Assembly (NCBI RefSeq): GCF_021440085.1
Contig: NZ_JAKCPW010000005.1
Location: 248,001 to 312,000, forward strand
Direction of reading: 5' to 3'
DNA length: 64,000 bases
DNA from: Dyadobacter sp. CY261
Lineage (GTDB): Bacteria; Bacteroidota; Bacteroidia; Cytophagales; Spirosomataceae
Shown piece after piece: positions 1-7,910 of the stretch. Below the pieces are notes generated by a model, which was not told the DNA's origin, searched no databases, and was given only the letters and a program-made list of their open reading frames with translations. The first letter of the stretch is position 1, and the number at the start of each line of letters is the position of its first letter. The position numbers and the translations under genes were made by a program.

Positions 1-13
1 GTGTTGGGAAAAA

Positions 14-21
14 TATGTTTG
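14..21 (+). promoter_or_regulatory. Possible -7 box of a tdk promoter
   Basis: The octamer TATGTTTG fits the Bacteroidota -7 consensus TAnnTTTG and lies about 57 bp upstream of the thymidine kinase start. The matching -33 box would fall outside the window, so only half of the promoter can be judged. Confidence 0.3.
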
Positions 22-77
22 ATTTGTAAATATAAAATAAAAATCGACCTTACAATCGGTCGGTTGGGCACCAAAAT

Positions 78-683
78 ATGTTTGTAGAACCATCTCACAG
101 AAGAGAGCATCAAAATCCCCGTACGGGCTGGATCGAAGTGATTTGCGGATCCATGTTTTCCGGAAAAACCGAAGAACTTATCCGCAGGCTCAACCGCGCC
201 AAAATCGCCCGGCAAAAGATCCAGATTTTCAAACCTGCTCTCGATAAACGATACCACGAAGAGAACATTGTTTCCCATAACGACAATTCGATCTCTTCGA
301 TACCCGTACGATTGTCCCAACAAATATCAGACCTGGCGCAGGATTGCGAGGTAGTGGGCCTCGATGAAGCACAGTTTTTCGACGAGGGGATCGTGGAAGT
401 TTGCGACCAATTGGCCAATTCGGGCAAGCGCGTGATCATTGCAGGCCTTGATATGGATTATTTAGGCAAACCATTCGGATGCATGCCGCAACTGATGGCT
501 ATTGCCGAATATGTCACCAAAGTGCACGCTATTTGCATGGTGTGCGGGGAAGTGGCTTCCCACTCCTACCGGCTCTCGCCCTCCAACGAGCACGTACTGC
601 TGGGCGAAACCGATATGTACGAAGCCCGCTGCCGCAGGTGCTTCAACCTGGGCGAAAAAACCGCCGAATTGTATTCCAGATGA
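78..683 (+). CDS. tdk: Thymidine kinase
   Basis: Cytosolic salvage enzyme that phosphorylates thymidine to dTMP with ATP. The 201-residue length suits a type II (TK1-like) kinase. A P-loop GSMFSGKT lies at residues 24-31, the DEAQFF motif with the likely catalytic Glu97 at 96-101, and a structural zinc site is formed by two CxxC pairs (Cys153/156 and Cys185/188). The lasso region around [11 protein letters not shown] is intact. The ATG at 78 gives a normal N-terminus. The stop codon overlaps the start of the next gene (ATGA), so the two are probably translationally coupled. Confidence 0.97.
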   Translation: MFVEPSHRREHQNPRTGWIEVICGSMFSGKTEELIRRLNRAKIARQKIQIFKPALDKRYHEENIVSHNDNSISSIPVRLSQQISDLAQDCEVVGLDEAQFFDEGIVEVCDQLANSGKRVIIAGLDMDYLGKPFGCMPQLMAIAEYVTKVHAICMVCGEVASHSYRLSPSNEHVLLGETDMYEARCRRCFNLGEKTAELYSR

Positions 684-1321
684 AAAAACAAAGGTTGCTG
701 ATCCTGTCGCTGGCTCTGAATGCGGTTTTGATCGCAACCTTTCTAGTATTCACCTACATTTACCGGGATAAAATAGCGCAGCGTTTTGTGCAAATAAAAG
801 GCAACCCGACGATCGTCATGTATGGTAATTCTATTACTGCGCAGGGCAAATGGGTGGAGCTGCTGGGCCGCACGGATGTGATGAACAATGCATTACCTGG
901 TCAAACGACCTATCACTTTTTGCAACTGATCCAGTCGCACGTCATTGATCTGCATCCGAAAATCTGCTTTATCAAAGGCGGCATTAATGACATTACCATT
1001 GGCGTGGAACAGGAGAAGATTCAGGCGAACTTTAAGACAATGCTTGAAATGCTGGTGCAAAACGGCATTACGCCGGTGGTGACCCTGACCGTTTATGAGC
1101 AAAATGATCCGGTTAGCAAAGCGGAAGTCGACCTGTTGAACCGCTTCCTGGTTTCCTATTGCACGCAACATAACATCACTTACATCGATCTTAACCGCTC
1201 CGTTTCCAGCAATACCGGTCTCCGCGCAGAATATGCCGTCGACAAGACGCACTTAAATATCAACGCTTATGAAATCTGGGCAAAAGAAGTAAGCAGGGTT
1301 TTGAAAGAGAAGAATATTTAA
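680..1321 (+). CDS. Membrane-anchored SGNH/GDSL-family hydrolase
   Basis: A 213-residue protein with an N-terminal hydrophobic anchor (residues 5-27) and an SGNH-hydrolase fold facing the periplasm. Block I reads YGNSIT with nucleophile Ser51; block III is GGIND with Asn103; block V is DKTH with Asp188 and His191, completing the catalytic set. Block I carries Asn where most family members have Asp (GDS). The ATG at 680 overlaps the tdk stop, and the reading frame upstream of it lies inside tdk, so that start is favoured. Families of this type act as esterases or lipases on acyl or acetyl esters; the substrate cannot be told from sequence. Confidence 0.88.
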   Translation: MKKQRLLILSLALNAVLIATFLVFTYIYRDKIAQRFVQIKGNPTIVMYGNSITAQGKWVELLGRTDVMNNALPGQTTYHFLQLIQSHVIDLHPKICFIKGGINDITIGVEQEKIQANFKTMLEMLVQNGITPVVTLTVYEQNDPVSKAEVDLLNRFLVSYCTQHNITYIDLNRSVSSNTGLRAEYAVDKTHLNINAYEIWAKEVSRVLKEKNI

Positions 1322-1328
1322 AACAACA

Positions 1329-1354
1329 AAAGCCGCTCCTTTCGAAGCGGCTTT
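1329..1354. terminator. Bidirectional terminator between the SGNH hydrolase and DAHP synthase genes
   Basis: Perfect 9-bp stem AAAGCCGCT/AGCGGCTTT with an 8-nt loop, placed between two convergent genes. The T-rich 3' ends are short, so it may act weakly in both directions. Confidence 0.75.
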
Positions 1355-1378
1355 GCAATTTTATGATCAGTTCCGATC

Positions 1379-2473
1379 TTAGGCATTCACCTGGTTCATC
1401 ACCTCGGTTTGCTTGCGGATCGACTCCATGTGAACTAGTTTGAACAATTCGTCCACCAAGTTTGGATATAGATTGAGGCTTCTGCCCCAACCAGCCCGTG
1501 TTTCCAATACTTCACGGAAACGGTCAACCTGGTAAGCTGCTACGTTGTTATCACGTTTATATTCTGCCAGTTTCTCTACCAGAGCCATACGGTTTGCCAG
1601 TGTTTCGAGCAATTCGCGGTCCAGATTATCAATTTTACCACGGATAATTTCCAGTTGTGACTGGTAATCGGTGCCGTAAGATTCTTTGCGAACGTGCAGG
1701 TCGTGCAGCATTTGTCCCAATGCAGCTGGTGTCAGCTGTTGTGAGGCGTCAGACCAAGCTTTGTCCGGATCGCGGTGCGATTCGATGATCAGACCGTCGT
1801 AGTGAAGATCAAGCGCGCGCTGAGCGATTTCGTACAAATAAGCACGTTTTCCTGCCATGTGGCTAGGGTCACCGATCACAGGCAATTGAGGAAAAATCGT
1901 TTTCAGCTCGATCGCGATGTTCCACATCGGTGAGTTGCGGTATTTGTGCTCCTGTGCGTTTGAGAAACCACGGTGGATTGCACCGAGTTTTTTCACGCCA
2001 GCCTGGTTCAACCGTTCCAGTGCTCCTACCCACAGTTGCAGGTCGGGGTTCACAGGGTTTTTAACCAAAACAGGTACATCAATTCCTTTCAATGCATCAG
2101 CAAGTTCCTGTACGTTGAATGGGTTCACGGTAGTACGTGCACCTACCCAAAGGATATCAACACCGTATTTCAATGCCAGTTCGATATGCTGAGGTGTAGC
2201 AACTTCCACAGCCACAGGCAGGCCTGTTTGCTGTTTCACCGCTTGCAACCATGGCAAAGCAGCCTCTCCCATACCTTCAAAGCTGCCTGGACGAGTCCGT
2301 GGTTTCCACACCCCTGCACGGATTACGTGCGCAAATCCTTCCTCTTTGATCTGGGTTGCGGTTTCTAACATTTGTTCCTCGGTCTCTGCGCTGCAAGGCC
2401 CGGCGATTACCAAAGGCTTTCCTTCGGTATTGATCCAACTGCTGAGTGGTAGGATATCTAAAGAAGCATTCAT
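1379..2473 (-). CDS. DAHP synthase / chorismate mutase fusion
   Basis: Bifunctional enzyme at the start of aromatic amino-acid synthesis, 364 residues from the ATG at about 2473. The N-terminal part (about 1-265) is a type I-beta (KDO8P-like) DAHP synthase with GPCSAETEEQM, the metal and PEP region around WVGARTT, and the late ESHRDPD motif. The C-terminal part (about 270-355) is an AroQ-type chorismate mutase (LDRELLETLANRMALVEKLAEYK). The frame stays open upstream to a TTG at 2581, but those 36 residues are low in complexity and not family-like. Feedback regulation through the fused mutase domain is known for this family and is inferred here. Confidence 0.95.
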   Translation of the reverse strand: MNASLDILPLSSWINTEGKPLVIAGPCSAETEEQMLETATQIKEEGFAHVIRAGVWKPRTRPGSFEGMGEAALPWLQAVKQQTGLPVAVEVATPQHIELALKYGVDILWVGARTTVNPFNVQELADALKGIDVPVLVKNPVNPDLQLWVGALERLNQAGVKKLGAIHRGFSNAQEHKYRNSPMWNIAIELKTIFPQLPVIGDPSHMAGKRAYLYEIAQRALDLHYDGLIIESHRDPDKAWSDASQQLTPAALGQMLHDLHVRKESYGTDYQSQLEIIRGKIDNLDRELLETLANRMALVEKLAEYKRDNNVAAYQVDRFREVLETRAGWGRSLNLYPNLVDELFKLVHMESIRKQTEVMNQVNA

Positions 2474-2661
2474 ACTCAAAAACTTGTCCTTGATAAAAAA
2501 GTGATTATTGTAATATTTTGATCCGGTATTATGTGTATTTCTTGGATTGACCGTACATTTGATGCCACAAAAGTCAATCAACTTCTTAATGCTTATTACT
2601 TTCTTCCTGTAGTTCGATAATGAATTGTTAAACAGTTACTCAGGAAAAACGTACACCCAAA

Positions 2662-3864
2662 ATGGCATATCCGTCACCAAAAGACCAAATACCTGTATTT
2701 TTTGAAGATACTTCCGTTGCATTCGCATCCAAATCAGACGCTAAACTGAGGAAGACATACTGGTTATTCAGCCTTATGAATCAGGCTCGAGTGGTAAATT
2801 TAGGCACTTTTTTTATAAAGCTTGCACTAAAACTCAACTTACCTATAAAAAATCTCATTAGGGCCACTATTTTTGAACAATTCTGTGGCGGTGAGACGAT
2901 TAGCGACTGCGACACCACCATCATGTCGTTGGGCCAGTCGGGCATCGGAACGATTCTGGATTATTCCGTTGAAGGAGAAGATAAAGAAGCCAGTTTCGAC
3001 GCAACGGCGGCCGAAATATTCAAAACGATCGACAAGGCTGCAGGCTCCGACACCATTCCTTTTTCTGTATTCAAGGTCACCGGCGTGGCATCTTCCGACT
3101 TGCTGGAAAAAGTGCAGCGCAAGGATGAGCTTACCAGCGGGGAAGCTGCCGCCTTCGCACGTGCCAGGGAGCGTGTCGCACGGTTGTGCGGACACGCACA
3201 CGAGAAAGGCATCCGGATTTTCATCGATGCCGAAGAAAGCTGGATCCAAGGCGTGATAGACGACCTGGCTTATGAGATGATGCAGCGGTTCAACCGGGAA
3301 AAGCCGATCGTATACAATACTTATCAGCTCTATCGCCATGAGACGCTGGAAGCATTGAAAACCGCCTTCCTCACTGCACGCCAAAAAGGCTATTTCCTCG
3401 GGGGCAAGCTCGTGCGGGGCGCTTATATGGAAAAAGAAAGGCTTCGCGCACGTGAACAGGAGTATTTCAACCCCATTCACACTTCCAAGGAGGCCACCGA
3501 TACCGATTACAACCTAGCCATCGACTTCTGCCTCGACAGAATCGAATATGTATCCGTCTGCCTTGGAACCCACAATGAATACAGCTCTCAGTATTGCGCT
3601 ATAAAAATGCAGAAACTAGGTATCGACCGTCACGACGACCGGATCTGGTTCGCGCAGTTGCTTGGTATGAGCGATAATATCTCGTACAATCTGGCTAAGG
3701 CGGGCTATAACGTTGCGAAGTACGTCCCCTACGGCCCCATCGACGCGGTATTGCCTTACCTGATCCGCCGCGCGGAGGAAAACACCTCCATTGCCGGCCA
3801 GAGCAGCCGCGAGTTTTTACTAGTTAAAAGTGAATTGAAGAGAAGAGGAATCGGTTCTTTATAA
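2662..3864 (+). CDS. Proline dehydrogenase (stand-alone)
   Basis: FAD-dependent oxidation of proline to pyrroline-5-carboxylate, feeding electrons to the quinone pool. At 400 residues it is a monofunctional TIM-barrel PRODH without a P5C dehydrogenase domain. The family signature near the C-terminus is present: Arg369-Arg370 and Glu-Glu-Asn in YLIRRAEENTS, which bind the proline carboxylate. Other conserved stretches are KLVRGAYMEKER and GTHNEYS. It is followed closely by lspA on the same strand. Confidence 0.95.
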   Translation: MAYPSPKDQIPVFFEDTSVAFASKSDAKLRKTYWLFSLMNQARVVNLGTFFIKLALKLNLPIKNLIRATIFEQFCGGETISDCDTTIMSLGQSGIGTILDYSVEGEDKEASFDATAAEIFKTIDKAAGSDTIPFSVFKVTGVASSDLLEKVQRKDELTSGEAAAFARARERVARLCGHAHEKGIRIFIDAEESWIQGVIDDLAYEMMQRFNREKPIVYNTYQLYRHETLEALKTAFLTARQKGYFLGGKLVRGAYMEKERLRAREQEYFNPIHTSKEATDTDYNLAIDFCLDRIEYVSVCLGTHNEYSSQYCAIKMQKLGIDRHDDRIWFAQLLGMSDNISYNLAKAGYNVAKYVPYGPIDAVLPYLIRRAEENTSIAGQSSREFLLVKSELKRRGIGSL

Positions 3865-3915
3865 GTAAGTTATTACTTTCGCATTCCAAAATTTGTCAAT
3901 TGTATTAAAAACCGA

Positions 3916-4659
3916 ATGAACCAATCCAGAAATCCAACTCCCTACCTACTTCTAAGCATACTCCTCATCGGGATTGATCAGGCATCCAAACTTCTGGTTC
4001 ATAAATACATGCAACCCGGCTTTTCAGGACAGATCGCGCTCATCGGGGATTGGTTGAAACTGCACTATGTACTGAATCCCGGCATGGCCTTCGGTATGCA
4101 GTTGGGACATGAATACGGAAAACTTTTCCTGACATTGTTCCGCCTCGTAGCGATGGTTGCGATCGGCGGATATATGATCCATCTGGCCAAAGTCGGCGCT
4201 TCAAAAGGTCTTCTTTGGGCATTGGCGATGATCCTCGCCGGTGCGGTCGGGAATGTGATAGACAGCACCTTTTACGGTGTGCTGCTTGGTAATGCTCCCT
4301 ACGGTTCCCCCACCCCTTGGTTTCATGGACAGGTTATAGACATGATTTTCGTCGACTTTTGGGAAGGTTTTGTTCCCGATTGGGTCCCGGTGTGGGGAGG
4401 GCAATATTACTCGACACCGATCTTTAACATAGCCGACTCATGTATTTTCCTTGGCGTTTGCAGCATATTGATTTTCCAGGGCAGTTTTCATTCTCACGGT
4501 CCGGAACCTGAGGAAGAGGGAGAAAAGGAGGAACGGGAAGAAAGGGAGCAGCCACTTTCCACGGTAGAACCATATATCGGGCCGGAGGTATCAGAAGATA
4601 ATCCCGCTGCCACTTCCGCCAAACAGGAAGAGGACGAAAACAAAAAAGAGAGCATTTAG
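3916..4659 (+). CDS. lspA: Lipoprotein signal peptidase II with long acidic tail
   Basis: Inner-membrane aspartyl protease that cleaves the signal peptide of lipidated prolipoproteins; several lipoproteins are encoded in this window. The expected motifs are present: NPGMAFG at residues 54-60, catalytic Asp116 in GNVIDS and Asp174 in FNIADS, with about four membrane segments. Residues 194-247 form an unusual hydrophilic tail rich in Glu and Lys that is not part of the canonical 160-200 residue enzyme. The stop codon lies inside the following terminator stem. Confidence 0.96.
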   Translation: MNQSRNPTPYLLLSILLIGIDQASKLLVHKYMQPGFSGQIALIGDWLKLHYVLNPGMAFGMQLGHEYGKLFLTLFRLVAMVAIGGYMIHLAKVGASKGLLWALAMILAGAVGNVIDSTFYGVLLGNAPYGSPTPWFHGQVIDMIFVDFWEGFVPDWVPVWGGQYYSTPIFNIADSCIFLGVCSILIFQGSFHSHGPEPEEEGEKEEREEREQPLSTVEPYIGPEVSEDNPAATSAKQEEDENKKESI

Positions 4660-4670
4660 CTCTCTTTTTT
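4642..4670. terminator. Bidirectional terminator at the end of lspA
   Basis: Perfect 12-bp stem AAAAAAGAGAGC/GCTCTCTTTTTT with a 5-nt loop ATTTA. Runs of six A and six T give U-tails in both directions, serving lspA and the convergent gene. The lspA stop TAG (4657-4659) is in the loop and 3' arm. Confidence 0.9.
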
Positions 4671-4687
4671 GTAGGTATGTTTTCGGA

Positions 4688-6289
4688 TTAGTTCTCGTCT
4701 TTGGTATAAGGTACAAAATCCTTAAATGTCTTTTTAATGGCAACGTCTGTCCCATCCTTCTTGTTCTCCCAGTTGGCGTCGAGCTCCAATGCTACGAGAC
4801 CGCTAAGGTTCATCAATGCCTTGAATTCGTCGAGTTTCCTGATAAAGTCCGGCTGGCGGCGGGCCGATTTCTGTCCCCATTCACGCGCGAACACGTCACC
4901 TTTGTTTTGCAGCTCGTTTTTCTTCTGCATTACGTAGTTAAAACGGTCTAGCAAGCCATTCACCGACTTTCCGATCACCTCTGTTGCTTCCAGCGTTCCG
5001 ACCGTTGCGACAGTCGTACCACCGATCGTCGTAATGTAGCCGCGGGTCTGCTGATCTTTTGTCGCAATCACCGGTGCCAGACCGGTAGTAGCCCCCAGTG
5101 AGGCATTGAGTAACGATCTGCTCCGCTTGCCCTTCTTAGCACGGGAATAGGCCTTTTTCAATTGCCCTTCTTTTTCCGTCATTTGCTCGATAAGCCCCCA
5201 AGCATTCACGAGCGCACCCCTATAAAGGTTAAACACATACGTGTCACGCAAGCTTTCATCTATTGTATTTTTGATTACAAACCTGACCGTACGCTCCTTC
5301 TTGTTCTGAGCTTTATCAAGCACATAAAAAGTAATATTGAATGCCAGTGTATCAAAAGGATCTTTCACAAAGTCATAACCAGGCTCCCAGATGAACTCGT
5401 AGCTGGTGGAGGTATTTTTAACTAATGCACTTTGCGGAACATTCTTGTTTTCCGAAATAAAATTAAAGGTCGTGATATCTTCCTCTCCATTCGGATCCGA
5501 CAATGTGAATCGAAGGTTGATACGGTTGTTTTCTGCGCTGCGGATAAGCGAATTCTGGGGAATAATCGTAAAATCCGGCGCAAGGTCCATCTGGGTCACA
5601 TCAAGTTTCAGGCGGCCTTTGGTACGTGTTTTCGAAGGCTGGTCTTCTACATAAAACTCCATGTATCTCGCCCCCTTTTTCAGGATACCGAACTGCTGGC
5701 TCGACGGCTCCCAGGTGATTTCCCCAGCGGCCGACAATTTCATCCCTTCCGGCATTTCATCCAGAATAGGCACGAACACGATAGGATCACCATCCTGGTC
5801 GCGGACAGCACCCATATCGATCTTATACACATTCTGAGTTTTGTACTGCACGTAGAATGGCTGCAGTTCATCGATCTGCGGAGGCCTGTTTACGTGGTTT
5901 ACCTTGAAGACAATCTCGCGAGATACATTTTCTCCCGCAGCATTCTGGGCCTCGAACACTACCGGGAACGACTTGGTGGTATTGATACGGTCGGCGATGT
6001 CAAAGCCCGGTGTCCATATAAAATGACCGGTAGAATCGAATTTCATATCCTTTGCCAGGCCGCTTGCCACCGAATATCTTACTGAATCGCTCTTGCCGCC
6101 CTTAGCTTGTAAATGAAAGTTAATTTCTTTGCCTTCGTACAAAACATTCCATTCCGTTTCTGTGGGGAAAACAAGTTGTAAGGGGCCCGTTGAGGTATTG
6201 TTCTTCATATTATCCTGTCCCTGCACCCTCAGTACAAAAAAAACGGGTATCAGAAGTATCAGTATTTTATGAATTTTTCTTGTTAGCAT
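4688..6289 (-). CDS. Exported protein with cadherin/Ig-like repeats, function unknown
   Basis: A 533-residue protein with a signal peptide (about 1-24, ending RVQGQ). At least three related beta-sandwich units are marked by the recurring phrases FIWTPGFD (about residue 90), ITWEPSSQ (about 190) and FIWEPGYD (about 300), in the style of putative-Ig or cadherin-like repeats; each follows a line resembling PPQIDELQ or APDFTII. The C-terminal 180 residues are charged and helical, with a Gly/Thr/Val-rich hydrophobic patch at about 410-450. No catalytic motif is visible. It is likely periplasmic or surface-associated. Confidence 0.8.
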   Translation of the reverse strand: MLTRKIHKILILLIPVFFVLRVQGQDNMKNNTSTGPLQLVFPTETEWNVLYEGKEINFHLQAKGGKSDSVRYSVASGLAKDMKFDSTGHFIWTPGFDIADRINTTKSFPVVFEAQNAAGENVSREIVFKVNHVNRPPQIDELQPFYVQYKTQNVYKIDMGAVRDQDGDPIVFVPILDEMPEGMKLSAAGEITWEPSSQQFGILKKGARYMEFYVEDQPSKTRTKGRLKLDVTQMDLAPDFTIIPQNSLIRSAENNRINLRFTLSDPNGEEDITTFNFISENKNVPQSALVKNTSTSYEFIWEPGYDFVKDPFDTLAFNITFYVLDKAQNKKERTVRFVIKNTIDESLRDTYVFNLYRGALVNAWGLIEQMTEKEGQLKKAYSRAKKGKRSRSLLNASLGATTGLAPVIATKDQQTRGYITTIGGTTVATVGTLEATEVIGKSVNGLLDRFNYVMQKKNELQNKGDVFAREWGQKSARRQPDFIRKLDEFKALMNLSGLVALELDANWENKKDGTDVAIKKTFKDFVPYTKDEN

Positions 6290-6342
6290 GACATCAAAAA
6301 TATAATTAATTCCATGGGTGAAAGAATACTTTGATCTTAACG

Positions 6343-6350
6343 CAAAACTA
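6343..6350 (-). promoter_or_regulatory. Possible -7 box upstream of the Ig-repeat protein gene
   Basis: On the minus strand the octamer reads TAGTTTTG, matching TAnnTTTG, about 54 bp upstream of the start at 6289. No clear TTG is seen at -33. Between here and the next gene (6569) the only other feature is the terminator at 6505-6548. Confidence 0.35.
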
Positions 6351-6504
6351 CTAAATCCTGTATAGAATGCCCTGTGATTAGTTGCAAATTTAACCCCCCC
6401 GGAAACGCTCTGCCGCGCGGGAAATCAGTTTGCACTTTTCAAATAACGGCATCTATACTGGTTTATAATAAAAGCAAGTCTCAAAGCCTTTCAGCGTTCA
6501 AAGC

Positions 6505-6548
6505 AAAAACCGGAACGCAATCCTTTTTAAGACTGCGCTCCGGTTTTT
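6505..6548 (-). terminator. Terminator of the uppS-bamA-ompH-ompH operon
   Basis: Imperfect stem of AAAAACCGGA...CGCA against TGCG...TCCGGTTTTT, with a U5 tail on the minus strand, 20 bp after the second ompH stop. Confidence 0.75.
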
Positions 6549-6568
6549 AAAGTTCAATATCTACCCTA

Positions 6569-7210
6569 TTATTTTTTCTTTGGGGCTGTTGCTGGTGTGG
6601 TAGCAGGAGCGGTCGCTGGCTTAACTGCCGGCGTGGTAGCGGCTGGTGCTGCTGCTTCTACCTTGTCTGGATCAACACCCAGTTTTCTTAGGATCAGATT
6701 GGTTGCATTGTTTTCTTCCGATGCTGCGAAAAGGATGATTGGGGTAGTTCCCGCACCTGCGTCCATATTCAGGATGTACAGGAAGCCACTTTCTTTACCT
6801 ACTTCCTGGATCGCATTGTTCACTTTCGTCAAGATCGGCTCCAACAATTGTTGTTGCTTCGTTTGAAGTGACGTCTGCGCATTGCTACGCATCTCTTCGA
6901 TACGGGTTGAAAGGTTTTGCAACTCTTTCTCTTTATCGGCACGAATTACGTCAGTCATGTTCGCACCGTTTTTCTGATACGCTTCGTATTTCTCCTGAGC
7001 CTCCTTATATGTCTCCCCGATGGCCTTGTCCAACTGTGCTTTGGTTACTTCCAGTTGGTTCTGCATCACCTTTGCCTCTGGCAATTTGCCGATTATATAG
7101 TCAACATTGGTATAACCGATTTTAGTTGGCCCGGCTGGGGTAGTTTGGGCTAAGAGAGGGGTGGTGATTATGGTCATCACGACCAGAATAGCCATCAATT
7201 TTTGTTTCAT
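6569..7210 (-). CDS. OmpH/Skp-family periplasmic chaperone (distal copy)
   Basis: A 213-residue protein with a signal peptide (about 1-21, ending LLAQ), an IGYTNVDYI strand typical of the family start, a long coiled-coil hairpin (about 45-115) and a closing ILNMDAGAG...PIILFAA segment. A Pro/Ala/Thr-rich tail (about 185-213) ends in KKK. Skp-type chaperones hold outer-membrane proteins on the way to the Bam complex. It is the last gene of the bamA operon, 11 bp after another OmpH gene with which it shares its architecture but only modest identity. Confidence 0.9.
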   Translation of the reverse strand: MKQKLMAILVVMTIITTPLLAQTTPAGPTKIGYTNVDYIIGKLPEAKVMQNQLEVTKAQLDKAIGETYKEAQEKYEAYQKNGANMTDVIRADKEKELQNLSTRIEEMRSNAQTSLQTKQQQLLEPILTKVNNAIQEVGKESGFLYILNMDAGAGTTPIILFAASEENNATNLILRKLGVDPDKVEAAAPAATTPAVKPATAPATTPATAPKKK

Positions 7211-7221
7211 TGCTCTGTTAC

Positions 7222-7857
7222 TTATTTAAGTTTACTGGTTGTACTTTTTTGCTTTGGTGAGTTTTGTACAGGTGCCGGCTGTTGCTGCTGAGCCGGTTGT
7301 TCCACCTTGCCACTTTTATCGTTGGTCCCTGCCTTGTTCGCTTTCGGATCGATTCCAAGTTCTTCCATCACGTAATCCGTGTAGTCGTGCTTCGGATTGG
7401 TATAAAGCATACCGACATCGCTGGATTTGTCAAACATAAAATCGAGCCTGCGCTGGCTGCAAACCTTGGTCACTGCGCGCTGTACCTTTTCCAGTACCGG
7501 CTTCATCAGTTCCTTTTTCTTCTGGAACATCGCGCCCTCCACACCGAATATCTTGCTATTATATTCACCTGCTTCGAGCTCCTTTTCCTTTATTTCACTC
7601 TGCCTCTTTCTTTTTAACTCGTCAGTCAGTAATATCTCCTCAGCCATGTACGCACGCTGCATGCGGTCGATTTCCGCAATTTTGTCCTGAATTTCCTTCG
7701 CCCATTTGTCGGAGAATTTCTTCATCTCCGTTTGTGCAGCCTGGTATTCGGGCATTTTACTGGTAATGAATTCCATGTCAGTATACCCGAACTTTTGAGC
7801 ATATAGTGCTGAACTGCATAGAATTGACAAAACTAGTAAAATAAAGATCTTCTTCAT
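7222..7857 (-). CDS. OmpH/Skp-family periplasmic chaperone (proximal copy)
   Basis: A 211-residue protein when started at the ATG at 7857, which opens a clean signal peptide (MKKIFILLVLSILCSSALYA). The frame runs eight codons further upstream, but these would break the signal peptide. It contains the family opening FGYTDMEFI, a charged coiled coil (about 45-115), a second strand RRLDFMFDKSSDVGMLY, and a Gln/Pro/Lys-rich tail. It lies 53 bp after bamA and is presumably a periplasmic partner in outer-membrane protein delivery. Confidence 0.9.
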   Translation of the reverse strand: MKKIFILLVLSILCSSALYAQKFGYTDMEFITSKMPEYQAAQTEMKKFSDKWAKEIQDKIAEIDRMQRAYMAEEILLTDELKRKRQSEIKEKELEAGEYNSKIFGVEGAMFQKKKELMKPVLEKVQRAVTKVCSQRRLDFMFDKSSDVGMLYTNPKHDYTDYVMEELGIDPKANKAGTNDKSGKVEQPAQQQQPAPVQNSPKQKSTTSKLK

Positions 7858-7910
7858 GCAAGCTGCTAATATAATTTGCAAACCTCTTAACGAATACCTT
7901 CGCAGGAATA

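Noticed and set aside
2474..2581. N-terminal extension of the DAHP synthase from a TTG start
   Set aside because: The added 36 residues do not resemble the family and the internal ATG gives the normal start.
2839..3480. Open frame of 213 codons on the minus strand
   Set aside because: It lies wholly inside proline dehydrogenase, which has intact family motifs; the antisense frame has no domain or signal.
5432..6085. Open frame of 217 codons on the plus strand
   Set aside because: Antisense to the Ig-repeat exported protein and without recognisable motifs; a shadow of a coding region.
7210..7222. The two OmpH genes as one broken gene
   Set aside because: Both have complete signal peptides, full domains and separate stops; tandem OmpH genes are usual in Bacteroidota.
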